Shown here: positions 17,592 through 25,606 of the stretch, piece by piece
Position numbering within the stretch: position 1 is the first letter of the stretch
How the letters are laid out: each line of letters begins with the position of its first letter
Assembly: GCA_005881825.1 (NCBI GenBank)
Contig: VBEO01000066.1
Location: forward strand, 1 to 56,209
From: Chloroflexota bacterium
Lineage (GTDB): Bacteria; Chloroflexota; Dormibacteria; Dormibacterales; Dormibacteraceae
Length of the DNA: 56,209 nt
Direction: 5' to 3'
The notes under the pieces: model-generated
What the model saw: the letters and a program-made list of their open reading frames with translations, nothing else
Database searches by the model: none
Told to the model about the DNA's origin: nothing
Made by a program: the position numbers and the translations under genes

Positions 17592-19192
17592 TGCCGGTCG
17601 TCAGCGCCGCCATCGGCCGCCTGCTGGGGCTGCCGCCCCCTACGCACCGTGTCCAGCGTGAGCTCGGCGTACGCCTGCCGGCGCCGGACGGCGTGGAGCT
17701 GGTCACCGACCTCTACCTGGCGCGGCCGTTGGATCCCGGGCCGGCGGTGCTGATCCGGTCGCCCTACGGGCGCAGCCGTCTGGTCTGGGGCGCCTTTGCC
17801 GGTTTTTTCGCCGAGCGCGGCTACCACGCCGTGATCCAGAGCTGCCGGGGCACCTTCGGTTCCGGCGGGCGGCTCGATTTTCACGCCGAGGGGGCCGACG
17901 GCCGGTCGGCTGCGGATTGGATCGTCGGTCAGCGCTGGTCGAACGGCGAGATCGGCACCTTCGGGCCGTCCTACCTGAGCTTCGTGCAGTGGGCTCTGGC
18001 CGCGACCCGGCCGCCTCAGCTGAAGGCGATGGCGATCCAGATCATGTCCGCCGACCGCAGCCGCAGCTACTACCCGGGCGGCGCCTTCGCGCTCGACAAC
18101 GCGCTCACCTGGTCCTACCTGATGGCGCACCAGGAGGCCGGCCGCCTGGAGGGACTGCGAGCGCAGGCCCGCTCCCAGCGGGCGCTGCAGCCTGCATTTC
18201 GGCACCTGCCGCTGCTGACGGCCGACGAGGTCGCGGTGGGCCGGCCGGTGCCCTACTACCGCGACTGGCTCACCCACCAGCCGGGCGACGAGTTCTGGCG
18301 CAAGCTCGACTTCACCGACCTGCTCGGCGGCCAGACGGTGCCGACCAGCTTCGTCGGCGGCTGGTACGACTACTTTCTGCCCTACCTGCTGGAGGAGCAC
18401 GGCCGGCTGGCGGCGGCGGGCCGCCCGGTCCAGCTGGTGGTCGGTCCGTGGGCCCACGCCAACCCGCAGGGGCTGATCGCCGGCCTCCGGGAGGCTCTGG
18501 CCTGGTTCGAGGTGCATCTGAAGCAAGGTCCTGGGCACGCGGCGCCGATTCGGGTCAATGTGATGGGCGCACAGCCTGAGTGGCGCGAGCTCGCCGCCTG
18601 GCCGCCGCGCGCGGCCCAGGTGGCGTGGCACCTGCAGCCGGGGCGCGGCCTGGCGCCGGAGGCGCCGCCTGCCTCGGAGCCGGATGGCTTCCGCTACGAC
18701 CCCGCCGATCCCACGCCTGCCGTCGGTGGCACCAGCCTCTCCGCCAACTCCGGTCCGCGCGACAACCGCGGGCTGGAGGCGCGCCCGGACGTCCTCACCT
18801 ACACCTCGGCGGCGCTCGACACCGACCTGGAGGTGATCGGGCCGGTGGCGGCGGAGCTCTACCTGGAGTCGAGCACGCCGCACTTCGACGTCTTTGCGCG
18901 ACTGTGCGACGTCGATCCCCGCGGCCGCTCGCTCAACGTCTGCGACGGCATCCTGCGCTGCGCGCCGGGCGCCGAGAACCCGATCCGCGTGGAGCTCTGG
19001 CCGACTGCCTACCGCTTCCGCGCCGGACACCGGATGCGGCTTCAGGTCTCAGGTGGCTCCCACCCGCGCTTCGCGCGCAACCTGGGCAGCGGCGAGCCGC
19101 TGGCCACCGGGACCAAGCTGCTGGCTTCGGAGCGGACCGTCTTCCACGATCCCGAGCGCCCATCGCGACTCCTCCTGCCGACTAGCCTGTGA
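17591..19192 (+). CDS. CocE/NonD-family hydrolase (X-Pro dipeptidyl-peptidase S15 fold)
   Basis: 533 aa from ATG 17591 (GTG 17588 is equally possible); the ATG overlaps the recG stop by one base (TGATG). The N-terminal alpha/beta-hydrolase carries the nucleophile Ser in GTFGPSYLSF and the catalytic His in GPWAHANPQG; the catalytic Asp is probably in the VPTSFVGGWYDYF region. The C-terminal jelly-roll domain (about 330-533) is typical of S15/CocE enzymes. These hydrolyse esters or amides such as acyl esters and glutaryl-cephalosporins; the natural substrate here is unknown. No signal peptide. The selD start follows 3 nt after its stop. Confidence 0.85.
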   Translation: MPVVSAAIGRLLGLPPPTHRVQRELGVRLPAPDGVELVTDLYLARPLDPGPAVLIRSPYGRSRLVWGAFAGFFAERGYHAVIQSCRGTFGSGGRLDFHAEGADGRSAADWIVGQRWSNGEIGTFGPSYLSFVQWALAATRPPQLKAMAIQIMSADRSRSYYPGGAFALDNALTWSYLMAHQEAGRLEGLRAQARSQRALQPAFRHLPLLTADEVAVGRPVPYYRDWLTHQPGDEFWRKLDFTDLLGGQTVPTSFVGGWYDYFLPYLLEEHGRLAAAGRPVQLVVGPWAHANPQGLIAGLREALAWFEVHLKQGPGHAAPIRVNVMGAQPEWRELAAWPPRAAQVAWHLQPGRGLAPEAPPASEPDGFRYDPADPTPAVGGTSLSANSGPRDNRGLEARPDVLTYTSAALDTDLEVIGPVAAELYLESSTPHFDVFARLCDVDPRGRSLNVCDGILRCAPGAENPIRVELWPTAYRFRAGHRMRLQVSGGSHPRFARNLGSGEPLATGTKLLASERTVFHDPERPSRLLLPTSL

Positions 19193-19195
19193 GTC

Positions 19196-20224
19196 GTGCC
19201 GTCCACTTCACCCAGGAGACTCACCGAGTACAGCCACGGCGCCGGTTGAGCTTGCAAGCTCAGCCCGGTGGAGCTAGGGCAGGTGCTCGGGGCGCTGCCG
19301 CTCCTCCAGGACCCTGACGTCCTGGTCGGCGCCGGCAGCCGCGACGATGCGGCCGTCTACCGCATCGCGGACGACCGCGCCCTGGTGGCGACGGTCGACT
19401 TCTTCACGCCCATCGTCGACGACCCTCGGGCCTTTGGCGCGATCGCCGCCGCCAACTCGGTCAGCGACGTCTATGCCATGGGAGGCAAGCCGCTGTTCGC
19501 GCTCAGCATCCTGGCCTGGCCGCGAGAAGTCCTGGAGGCCGGCCTCCTGGGGCAGATCGTGGCCGGTGGCGCGGCGAAGCTGGTCGAGGCCGGAGCGCCG
19601 GTGGTCGGCGGCCACTCGATCGACGACCCGGAGCCCAAGTTCGGCTACGCCGTGGTGGGCGAGGTCGATCCTGCTCGCATGATCACCAACGAGGGCGCCC
19701 AGGCCGGCGACCTCCTCTACCTGACCAAGCCGCTGGGCAGCGGGCTGGCGGCCACCGCGATCAAGCGCGGCGACTGCCCGCGCCAGCTGGAGGCGGAGGT
19801 GATCGCCCTGATGACGCACCTCAACCGCCAGGCCGGCGAGGCGATGGTCGCGGCAGGCGTCCACGCCGCCACCGACGTCACCGGCTACGGGCTGATCGGC
19901 CACCTGGTCAACCTGCGGGTGGGAGCCGAGATCGAGCTGTCGCGGGTTCCGCTGCTGGACGGGGTGCGCGAGTTGGCGGCCCGCGACCTCTTTCCGGGCG
20001 GCACCCGCCGCAACCACGAGGCGCTGGCGCCGCTGGTGCTCTGGGAGGGTCTGGACCTTCAGGATCAGCTGCTTCTCTGCGATGCCCAAACCAGCGGGGG
20101 TCTGCTGGTGGCGCTGCCCGCCGATCGGGCGGAGCAATTCGAACGGCTGCTGGAGGATGCGCCCTGGCCGCCGGCGCGGATCGGGAGGGTGACCGACGAT
20201 GGATCCATTCACGCCCGCCCTTGA
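19196..20224 (+). CDS. selD: Selenide, water dikinase SelD, itself a selenoprotein (in-frame TGA = Sec)
   Basis: 342 aa when read from GTG 19196 through the TGA at 19247-19249. The N-terminus then reads RRLTEYSHGAG-U-ACKLSP, matching the SelD active-site segment (E. coli RLTQYSHGAGCGCKISP) with Sec at the catalytic Cys17 position and the following Lys conserved. Starting instead at GTG 19268 gives a 318-aa protein without the catalytic residue or Lys. Downstream motifs are intact: GAGSRDDAAVY, TVDFFTPIVDDP, NSVSDVYAMGGKPL, GGHSIDDPEPKFGYAV. SelD makes selenophosphate from selenide and ATP, the selenium donor for tRNA-Sec. A hairpin suited to a bacterial SECIS lies just after the TGA. It implies SelA, SelB and tRNA-Sec elsewhere in the genome. 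The 3' end overlaps the amidase gene by 26 nt. Confidence 0.93.
19247..19275 (+). promoter_or_regulatory. Sec UGA codon and candidate bacterial SECIS hairpin in selD
   Basis: The UGA (19247-19249) is followed by AGCTC (19257-19261), a 9-nt loop AGCCCGGTG and GAGCT (19271-19275). The apical GGU lies about 18-20 nt after UGA, in the usual range for SelB-binding hairpins. The UGA also starts a perfect 16-nt palindrome TGAGCTTGCAAGCTCA (19247-19262), an alternative fold. SelB binding is inferred. Confidence 0.6.
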
Positions 20225-21560
20225 GCAGGCGGCGGCGGTACGCCGCCGGGAGGTCAACCCGGCGGAGCTCGCCGGGATGTACCTGGAGCGGATCGAGCGC
20301 CTGAACCCGGAGCTCAATGCGTTTTGGCTGGTGACGCCCGAGCTGGCGCGGCAGAGCACCGGCGAGGGACTGCTGGCCGGCGTGCCCGTCTCGATCAAGG
20401 ACCTGAACTCGATCCGCGGTTACCCCACCACCCTCGGCTCGCGCGCCTTCGAGGACCAGGTCCTGGACTGGGACGGCTTCGCGGTCGCGCGCTTGCGCGC
20501 TGAGGGCGCGGCGCTGCTGGGAAAAACTACCTGTCCCGAGTTCGGCACCCGGCCCCACACCGAGCACGGCCTGCACGGCGCCGCTCGCAACCCCTGGAAC
20601 CGCGAGCACACGACCGGCGGGTCCTCGGGCGGCGCCGCCGGTGCGCTCGCCGCCGGCCTCTGCGCGCTGAGCCACGGCACCGACGGCGGCGGCTCGATCC
20701 GCATCCCCTCGTCCTGCTGCGGCGTGGTGGGGCTGAAGCCGACGCGAGGCCTGATCTCGCCCGGTCCTGTCTTCGGCGAAGGCTGGGCGGGGCTCTCCAC
20801 CGAGGGGCCGATCGCGCGCACGGTGGCCGACGCCGCGCTCGGCCTCGACGCGATGAAAGGCCATCTTCTCGGCGACCCCTACTGGACCGAGCCGGAGCCC
20901 TCCTACCTCGCGCTGGCCCGCCCGCCGGCCGTGCCGCTGCGGGTCGCGTTCACCACCGACGCCGGCGAAGTGCCCGTCGACCCCGAAGTGAAGGCTGCGG
21001 TGGAGTCGGTGGCGCGCTGCCTGGAAGGGCTGGGTCACCAGGTCGTCGAGGACGGCCCCGACACCTCCGGCTTCCGGATGTCGTTTCCGCTGATCGTGAC
21101 CGGCGGGGTGGCCTCGATCCCGGTGCCCGAGAGCCGGGAGAGCGACCTGGATCCGGTCAATCAGTCCATCCGGGAAACAGCCCAGTTCGTGCAGGCCGGT
21201 CACTACGTGACGGCGGTCTCCATGCTGCGGATGACCAGCCGCGAGGTGGTGGCGTTCTGGGACCGGCACGATGCTCTGTTGACGCCGACTCTCACGAGGC
21301 CGGCGCCACGCCTCAACACACTGGGCATCGACCCGGGCGCCGCCGGCGAAGAGTTCCTGGACTGGCTCACCTTCACCTACCCCTACAACTGCACCGGCCA
21401 GCCGGCGCTGAGCCTGCCTCTGGCCATGAGCTCGGAGGGGCTGCCGATCGGCGTGCAGTTGGTGGGCGCGCCCCGTGGCGAAGGCACGCTGCTGTCCCTG
21501 GGCGCTCAGCTGGAGCAGGCCATGCCCTGGCGCGACCGCCGGCCACCCGGCCTGGATTGA
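20199..21560 (+). CDS. Amidase signature (AS) family enzyme, GatA-like
   Basis: 453 aa. The Ser-cisSer-Lys triad is readable: Lys in GVPVSIKDLN (about residue 67), Ser in TGGSSGGAAGALAAG, and the nucleophile Ser in TDGGGSIRIPSSCCG. Start ATG 20199 lies 26 nt inside selD. AS enzymes hydrolyse carboxamides, or transamidate Glu-tRNA when part of GatCAB; no gatB or gatC is adjacent, so a stand-alone amidase is more likely. It ends in an overlap with rsmD (TTGA). Confidence 0.85.
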   Translation: MDPFTPALEQAAAVRRREVNPAELAGMYLERIERLNPELNAFWLVTPELARQSTGEGLLAGVPVSIKDLNSIRGYPTTLGSRAFEDQVLDWDGFAVARLRAEGAALLGKTTCPEFGTRPHTEHGLHGAARNPWNREHTTGGSSGGAAGALAAGLCALSHGTDGGGSIRIPSSCCGVVGLKPTRGLISPGPVFGEGWAGLSTEGPIARTVADAALGLDAMKGHLLGDPYWTEPEPSYLALARPPAVPLRVAFTTDAGEVPVDPEVKAAVESVARCLEGLGHQVVEDGPDTSGFRMSFPLIVTGGVASIPVPESRESDLDPVNQSIRETAQFVQAGHYVTAVSMLRMTSREVVAFWDRHDALLTPTLTRPAPRLNTLGIDPGAAGEEFLDWLTFTYPYNCTGQPALSLPLAMSSEGLPIGVQLVGAPRGEGTLLSLGAQLEQAMPWRDRRPPGLD

Positions 21561-22102
21561 CCCTTCGGGTCACCGGCGGCGAGGTGCGCGGGCGCCGGCT
21601 GCTGGCGCCGCGCGGCATCAGGCCCAGCGAGGGGCTGGTCCGTGAGGCCATCTTCAACATGGTGGCCTCCGTGGTGGCCGATGCGGCCGTCCTCGACCTC
21701 TTCGCGGGCTCCGGCGCACTCGGCATCGAGGCCCTCTCCCGGGGCGCCGCCCAGGCCGTGTTCGTCGATCGTTCCGAGCAGGCTTTCGCGACCGTCAAGC
21801 GCAACCTGGAGTCGGCCGGCTTGGGCGACCGCGGCCGCGTCTTCCGCGCCGACGCCGCGCGCTGGCTGGGGGCGCACCCGGCCGAGGTGGGGGCGGCGAC
21901 GCTGGCGCTGCTCGATCCGCCCTATGCCGACACCGCGGCCCTGGCCGCGGCGCTGCACGAGCTCGATGCCAGGCTTGCGTCCGCCGCCACCGTGGTGGTG
22001 GAGCACGACGCCCGGCACCGGCTGCCCGAGCTGAGCCGGCTGGCGCCGGACCGGACGCGACGCTACGGCGGGAGTTCGGTCACAATCCTGCGGATCCCTT
22101 GA
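21557..22102 (+). CDS. rsmD: 16S rRNA (guanine(966)-N2)-methyltransferase RsmD
   Basis: 181 aa, TTG start inside the previous stop (TTGA). The N-terminal RVTGGEVRGRRLLAPRG.RPSEGLVREAIFN is the RsmD hallmark; the SAM-binding motif I is LDLFAGSGALGIEALSRGA and the catalytic motif is LLDPPY. It methylates G966 of 16S rRNA in the small ribosomal subunit. The rsmD-coaD pairing is widespread in bacteria. Normal length. Confidence 0.95.
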   Translation: MTLRVTGGEVRGRRLLAPRGIRPSEGLVREAIFNMVASVVADAAVLDLFAGSGALGIEALSRGAAQAVFVDRSEQAFATVKRNLESAGLGDRGRVFRADAARWLGAHPAEVGAATLALLDPPYADTAALAAALHELDARLASAATVVVEHDARHRLPELSRLAPDRTRRYGGSSVTILRIP

Positions 22103-22584
22103 CGCGCAGAGCGGTCTACCCGGGCACCTTCGACCCCTTCACCAACGGCCACCTCGATGTGGTCGACCGCGCGCTCAGCATCTTCGACGAGCTGATCGTG
22201 GCGGTGGGGGCCAATCCGGACAAGCGCGGCAACCACGTGTTCACGCCGGACGAGCGGGTCGACCTGATTCGGGAGGTTTTGGAAGGTCGGAGCGGGGTGG
22301 AGGTGCGCACCTTCACCGGGCTCACCGTCGAGTTCGCGCACCTGGTCGACGCCCAGGTAATTGTCAAGGGGCTGCGGGCTTATTCGGACTTCGACGCCGA
22401 GCTCCAGCAGGCCCTCATGAACCGCAAGCTGGCGCCCGACGTGCACACCGTCTTCCTGATGTCGAGCTTCGCTCACACGTTCGTTTCGTCCAGTATCCTC
22501 AAGGACATCGCCAGCCACGGAGGCGATGTCTCCGAGTTCGTGCACCCGGCGGTGGCCCAGCGCCTGAAGGAGAAGTTCCGATAA
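22099..22584 (+). CDS. coaD: Phosphopantetheine adenylyltransferase CoaD
   Basis: 161 aa, TTG start in a TTGA overlap with rsmD. The nucleotidyltransferase motif GTFDPFTNGHLDVV is near the N-terminus and the second motif is SSFAHTFVSSSILKDIA near the C-terminus (family form SSxxISSTxVRE). It catalyses the penultimate step of coenzyme A synthesis, joining phosphopantetheine and ATP. Its stop TAA overlaps the next gene's putative ATA start (ATAA). Confidence 0.95.
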   Translation: MTRRAVYPGTFDPFTNGHLDVVDRALSIFDELIVAVGANPDKRGNHVFTPDERVDLIREVLEGRSGVEVRTFTGLTVEFAHLVDAQVIVKGLRAYSDFDAELQQALMNRKLAPDVHTVFLMSSFAHTFVSSSILKDIASHGGDVSEFVHPAVAQRLKEKFR

Positions 22585-23090
22585 AGGTCGACGAGATCCT
22601 CGACCGGGTTGAGTACCTCATCCACCACGCGCGTCACGTCCCCTTCTCCAGCCAGGTCATGGTCGACGAGGACGAGGTCATGGACCTGGTGGACCAGCTC
22701 CGCTTCAACCTCCCGGACGAGATCAAGCAGGCCAACTGGACGGTCCAGGAGCAGCAGCGGATCATCTCCGAGGCGCACGCCGAGGCCGCCCGCATCATGG
22801 CCAAATCCAATGAGCGGGCCGAGGAGGCGGTGACCGACCACGAGATCGTGCGCCGGGCCGAACGCCAGGCCACCCAGGTCGTCCGCGACGCCCAGTCCAA
22901 GTCCGACCAGATCATCCGCGACGCCGAGGCCTATGCCCTCGAGCAGCTGGTCCAGCTGGAGCAGCACCTCTCGCGCACGCTGGCCACCGTCAAGCGCGGG
23001 GTGGAGGCGCTGCAGTCCTCGAACACCCAGGACGGAAGCGGCGTGGCAGAGGCCGCCACCGCCGCCGAGCCCGAAGAAGCGACCCGCTAA
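22581..23090 (+). CDS. DivIVA-like coiled-coil protein with a probable ATA start
   Basis: 169 aa if started at ATA 22581. The family N-terminus (KVDEILDRVEYLIHHARHVPFSSQVMVDEDEVMDLVDQLR) extends well upstream of the first ATG (22659), and there is no ATG, GTG or TTG in the open frame ahead of it. A strong Shine-Dalgarno AAGGAG (22567-22572) lies exactly 8 nt before ATA, which overlaps the coaD stop as ATAA. Residues 45-145 form a charged coiled coil (EEIKQANWTVQEQQRI-type heptads, ERAEEAVTDHEIV). Small proteins of this kind, often annotated as ATP-synthase-b-like or DivIVA-like, occur beside coaD and rpmF in Terrabacteria; cell-division or envelope scaffolding is likely but unproven. Confidence 0.7.
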   Translation: MKVDEILDRVEYLIHHARHVPFSSQVMVDEDEVMDLVDQLRFNLPDEIKQANWTVQEQQRIISEAHAEAARIMAKSNERAEEAVTDHEIVRRAERQATQVVRDAQSKSDQIIRDAEAYALEQLVQLEQHLSRTLATVKRGVEALQSSNTQDGSGVAEAATAAEPEEATR

Positions 23091-23094
23091 CCCG

Positions 23095-23152
23095 CGAGCG
23101 CCGGCGCCCGCACTGTTCTGATCGTAAAAAACTGTTCCGGCGCCGGCGCTCG
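23095..23152 (+). repeat. 58-bp inverted-repeat element, copy B
   Basis: Left arm CGAGCGCCGGCGCCCGCAC (23095-23113), 20-nt spacer containing TAAAAAACT, right arm GTTCCGGCGCCGGCGCTCG (23134-23152); 17 of 19 positions pair. It begins 4 nt after the stop of the coiled-coil gene and ends 48 nt before rpmF. Confidence 0.85.
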
Positions 23153-23182
23153 GCCTGCAAGAGCCCGTGCGGCGGCCTCCGG

Positions 23183-23188
23183 TAGACT
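23183..23188 (+). promoter_or_regulatory. TAGACT box (-10-like) before rpmF
   Basis: TAGACT lies 12 nt before the rpmF ATG with no Shine-Dalgarno in between, so a very short or absent leader is likely. It is downstream of repeat copy B, which may end the preceding transcript. Confidence 0.4.
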
Positions 23189-23200
23189 TACCGGTCGCTC

Positions 23201-23377
23201 ATGGGTCTACCGAAGGTCAAGCTCTCCAAGGGGCGCAAGGGCCGCCGCCGCTCCCACCTGGCGCTGGCGCTTGTCCAGCTGCCGCCCTGCCCGCAGTGCC
23301 GCCGGCCGCGGCGCCCGCACAACATCTGCCCCAACTGCGGCTACTACGCCGGCCGCGAGGTCCTCAAGACCGACTGA
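23201..23377 (+). CDS. rpmF: 50S ribosomal protein L32
   Basis: 58 aa. Begins MGLPKVKLSKGRKGRRRSH, the basic L32 N-terminus, then a zinc ribbon formed by CPQC and CPNC, and ends CGYYAGREVLKTD, the conserved L32 C-terminus. It is a structural protein of the large subunit near the peptidyl-transferase exit region. A longer overlapping frame (23167-23382) has no family match. The last 14 nt overlap the convergent cell-wall amidase gene. The rpmF-fabD-acpP-rnc-smc order is a familiar fatty-acid/ribosome cluster, here split by the inverted amidase gene. Confidence 0.95.
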   Translation: MGLPKVKLSKGRKGRRRSHLALALVQLPPCPQCRRPRRPHNICPNCGYYAGREVLKTD

Positions 23378-24362
23378 AGTAGCCGCCCAGGCCGTCGGCG
23401 AGGGCGCGCGCGATCCTGGCCTGGCCGTCAGCGCGAGCGGCCAGCACCGCCTCATCCGGAGCGGTTAGAAAGAGCGGTTCGACCAGCGCTCCCGGCATCG
23501 CTGACGGCGTGTCCACCCAGCCAGCGTCGCGCGGGCCGAGCTCGATCAGGTGCCCGTAAGCGGCGCCGGCGTCGGTGATCGTGGGCGCGCTCAGGTCCTC
23601 GTCAGAGGTGACGCCGCGGTCATCCAGCCGCAGCTCGGCGACCAGCGCAGCCTGCAGGCTCTCGGCCAGCGCCCGGCTGCGCCCGGCGAAGGGGCGGGCG
23701 GGATCGAAGAAGGTCTCCGCCCCGGTCGCGCTGCTGTCGTCGAAGGCGTTGAAGTGGATGGCCACGAGTGCATCGGCGGCGCTGGCGTTGGCGCAGGCGA
23801 TGCGGGCCAGCAGGTCGCGATGGAGCGCGCTGCCGCGCATCGATCCGCTGTCCAGGTCGGCGTCGGTCAGCTGCGTCACGGCCGTGTCACCAGTCCGCGA
23901 GAGCACGACGCGGTAGCCCTGCGCTCGCAGGCGTTGAGACAGGTACCCGGCCACGGCCAGGGTGGCGACCTTCTCGACCACCGGTGTGCCGTCGTTGAGC
24001 TCACCGGATCCCCCAGGGTCCGGTCCGCCGTGGCCCGCGTCGAGGAAGACCGTACGCCCGTTGGCCGCCCCGGTCGGCCGGTAGGCCCGGCACGCGCTGG
24101 GGTCGAGGCCGGCCACCACCAACTGCGCCCCGTCAGCGGCCGGCTGATTGGTAGGAGCGGGGCTAGCCCCGACGTTGATCACGGCCGGGTGCCGGGCCGG
24201 CGGCCGCGCCAGGGTCACCACCATGTCGACGGCCAGCGTGGCGGCAACCAGCGCGACCGCGAGCGCCAGGGCGGCCGGCAGGCCCGAGGAGGAGGCCCGT
24301 CGCCTCCGCCGAAGAGTGGGTGGTGGAACGCGTGGTGGGACGGCTATCGGCGCGAGCAGCAT
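23364..24362 (-). CDS. N-acetylmuramoyl-L-alanine amidase (Amidase_3), membrane-anchored
   Basis: 332 aa. Pro/Arg-rich cytoplasmic start, one membrane helix (about residues 28-52), a linker, then the Amidase_3 zinc domain. Metal and catalytic residues: His in LDAGHGGPDPGG, Glu in VVEKVATL, His in AIHFNAFDD, and Glu in HLIELGPRD. It cleaves the amide between muramic acid and the stem peptide outside the membrane, for cell separation or wall turnover. It is on the minus strand inside an otherwise plus-strand cluster, with its 3' end overlapping rpmF by 14 nt and its 5' end 35 nt from the fabD start. Confidence 0.9.
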   Translation of the reverse strand: MLLAPIAVPPRVPPPTLRRRRRASSSGLPAALALAVALVAATLAVDMVVTLARPPARHPAVINVGASPAPTNQPAADGAQLVVAGLDPSACRAYRPTGAANGRTVFLDAGHGGPDPGGSGELNDGTPVVEKVATLAVAGYLSQRLRAQGYRVVLSRTGDTAVTQLTDADLDSGSMRGSALHRDLLARIACANASAADALVAIHFNAFDDSSATGAETFFDPARPFAGRSRALAESLQAALVAELRLDDRGVTSDEDLSAPTITDAGAAYGHLIELGPRDAGWVDTPSAMPGALVEPLFLTAPDEAVLAARADGQARIARALADGLGGYFSRS

Positions 24363-24384
24363 AAACGCGCCCCCGGCGACTCCG

Positions 24385-24390
24385 TAAGCT
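24385..24390 (+). promoter_or_regulatory. TAAGCT box (-10-like) 7 nt before the fabD GTG
   Basis: GTAAGCT is followed by CACCAGA and then GTG. The same TAAGCT box sits 6 nt before the GTG of the MBL hydrolase at 42382. A leaderless transcript is inferred. Confidence 0.45.
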
Positions 24391-24397
24391 CACCAGA

Positions 24398-25318
24398 GTG
24401 GCGAAGCTGGCGTTCCTGTTCCCGGGCCAGGGCTCGCAGCAGCCGGGGATGGGCGCCGAGCTGCTCCAGGACCCTGAGCTGGCCGACCTCTGCCTGCGCT
24501 GCTCGGACGCGGCCAACATCGACCTGCGAAGACTGCTCGTCGAAGCGGATGACGACGAGCTGAGGCTGACCCAAAACGCGCAGCCGGCCTTGGTCTTCGT
24601 GGGCGTCGGCCTGAGCCTGCTCCTGCGCCGCCGGGGCCTGGAGCCGGCGGCCGCGGCGGGCCACTCGGTCGGCGAATACACGGCTCTCTGCGCGGCCGGA
24701 GCCCTACGGCCCGAGGACGCGGTGAGCCTGGTCGTGCAGCGAGGCATCGCCATGGCCGAGGCCGCCCCCGCCGGCACCACCTCGATGAGCGCGGTGCTGG
24801 GGCTTTCGCCAGAAGCGGTCGAGGAGGCGCTGATCGGCGTCCCCGACGTCTGGCCGGCCAACTTCAACTCGCCGACCCAGGTCGTGATCGGCGGCACCAT
24901 GCTGGGCCTGGAGCGCGCCGGCCCGCGCCTTCTGGAAGCGGGCGCCAAGCGGGTCCTGCCGCTGAACGTGAGCGCTGCCTTTCACACCCCGCTGGTGGAG
25001 TCGGCCGGATCTTTCCTGCGGGGCGCCCTGGAGGTGGTGCCCTGGACGCTGGCGCCGGTCCCGGTGGTCGCCAACCTGACGGCCGAGCCGTACTCGGATC
25101 CCGAGACCATCGCCATCACGCTCGAGAAGCAGCTCTCCTCCCCGGTGCGCTGGGCGGACGGGGTGCGCAAGCTCTCCGAACTGGGCTGCGAGGCCTTCCT
25201 GGAGGTCGGTCCCAAGCGCGCGCTGACCGGCATGATGCGCGAGCTGGCGCCGGGCGCCTTCGCGGCCGCGGTGGGCACCCCGCAGGCGGTGGCCGAGGTC
25301 GCGGTGCCCGTACACTAG
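24398..25318 (+). CDS. fabD: Malonyl-CoA:ACP transacylase FabD
   Basis: 306 aa, GTG start. The N-terminal [14 protein letters not shown] and the active-site [10 protein letters not shown] (Ser nucleophile at about residue 90, family GHSLGE) are clear; the catalytic His is in [10 protein letters not shown]. It loads malonyl onto ACP for fatty acid synthesis. acpP follows about 30 nt downstream; fabH and fabF are not in the window. Length normal. Confidence 0.95.
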   Translation: MAKLAFLFPGQGSQQPGMGAELLQDPELADLCLRCSDAANIDLRRLLVEADDDELRLTQNAQPALVFVGVGLSLLLRRRGLEPAAAAGHSVGEYTALCAAGALRPEDAVSLVVQRGIAMAEAAPAGTTSMSAVLGLSPEAVEEALIGVPDVWPANFNSPTQVVIGGTMLGLERAGPRLLEAGAKRVLPLNVSAAFHTPLVESAGSFLRGALEVVPWTLAPVPVVANLTAEPYSDPETIAITLEKQLSSPVRWADGVRKLSELGCEAFLEVGPKRALTGMMRELAPGAFAAAVGTPQAVAEVAVPVH

Positions 25319-25350
25319 GCGGCGACGACGGCAGAGTAGTGGAGGCCGAC

Positions 25351-25599
25351 TTGGAAAGCCAGAAGATCAGCTTCGAAGACTTCAAGAACATCATCGTGGA
25401 GCGGCTCGGCTGCGAACCCGAGCAGGTGACCATGGACGCCTCTTTCCAGGAGGACCTGAACGCCGACTCCCTCGACCTGGTCGAGCTGATCTACGCCTTC
25501 GAAGAGAACACCGGCCTCGAGATCCCGGACGAGGACGCCGAGAAGATCACCACCGTCGGGCAGGCCTGGGAGTACATCCAGGAAAAATCCGGAGGCTAG
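25351..25599 (+). CDS. acpP: Acyl carrier protein
   Basis: 82 aa from TTG 25351, chosen because GGAGG lies 5 nt before it; GTG 25339 (86 aa) is the alternative. The phosphopantetheine attachment site is [12 protein letters not shown], with Ser as the modified residue. Acidic, with the helix pattern of a type II ACP. It carries acyl chains for fatty acid synthesis with the adjacent FabD. Confidence 0.93.
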   Translation: MESQKISFEDFKNIIVERLGCEPEQVTMDASFQEDLNADSLDLVELIYAFEENTGLEIPDEDAEKITTVGQAWEYIQEKSGG

Positions 25600-25606
25600 G
25601 ACCCAG

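Noticed and set aside
19268-20224. SelD starting at GTG 19268
   Set aside because: It would lack the catalytic Cys/Sec and Lys; the upstream in-frame sequence matches SelD perfectly across the TGA.
22659-23090. Coiled-coil gene starting at ATG 22659
   Set aside because: Family-like sequence continues 26 codons upstream to an ATA with a well-placed Shine-Dalgarno; the internal ATG has none.
23167-23382. A 71-codon frame at rpmF
   Set aside because: It is the wrong frame; the ATG at 23201 in the neighbouring frame gives an unmistakable L32 with two CxxC motifs.
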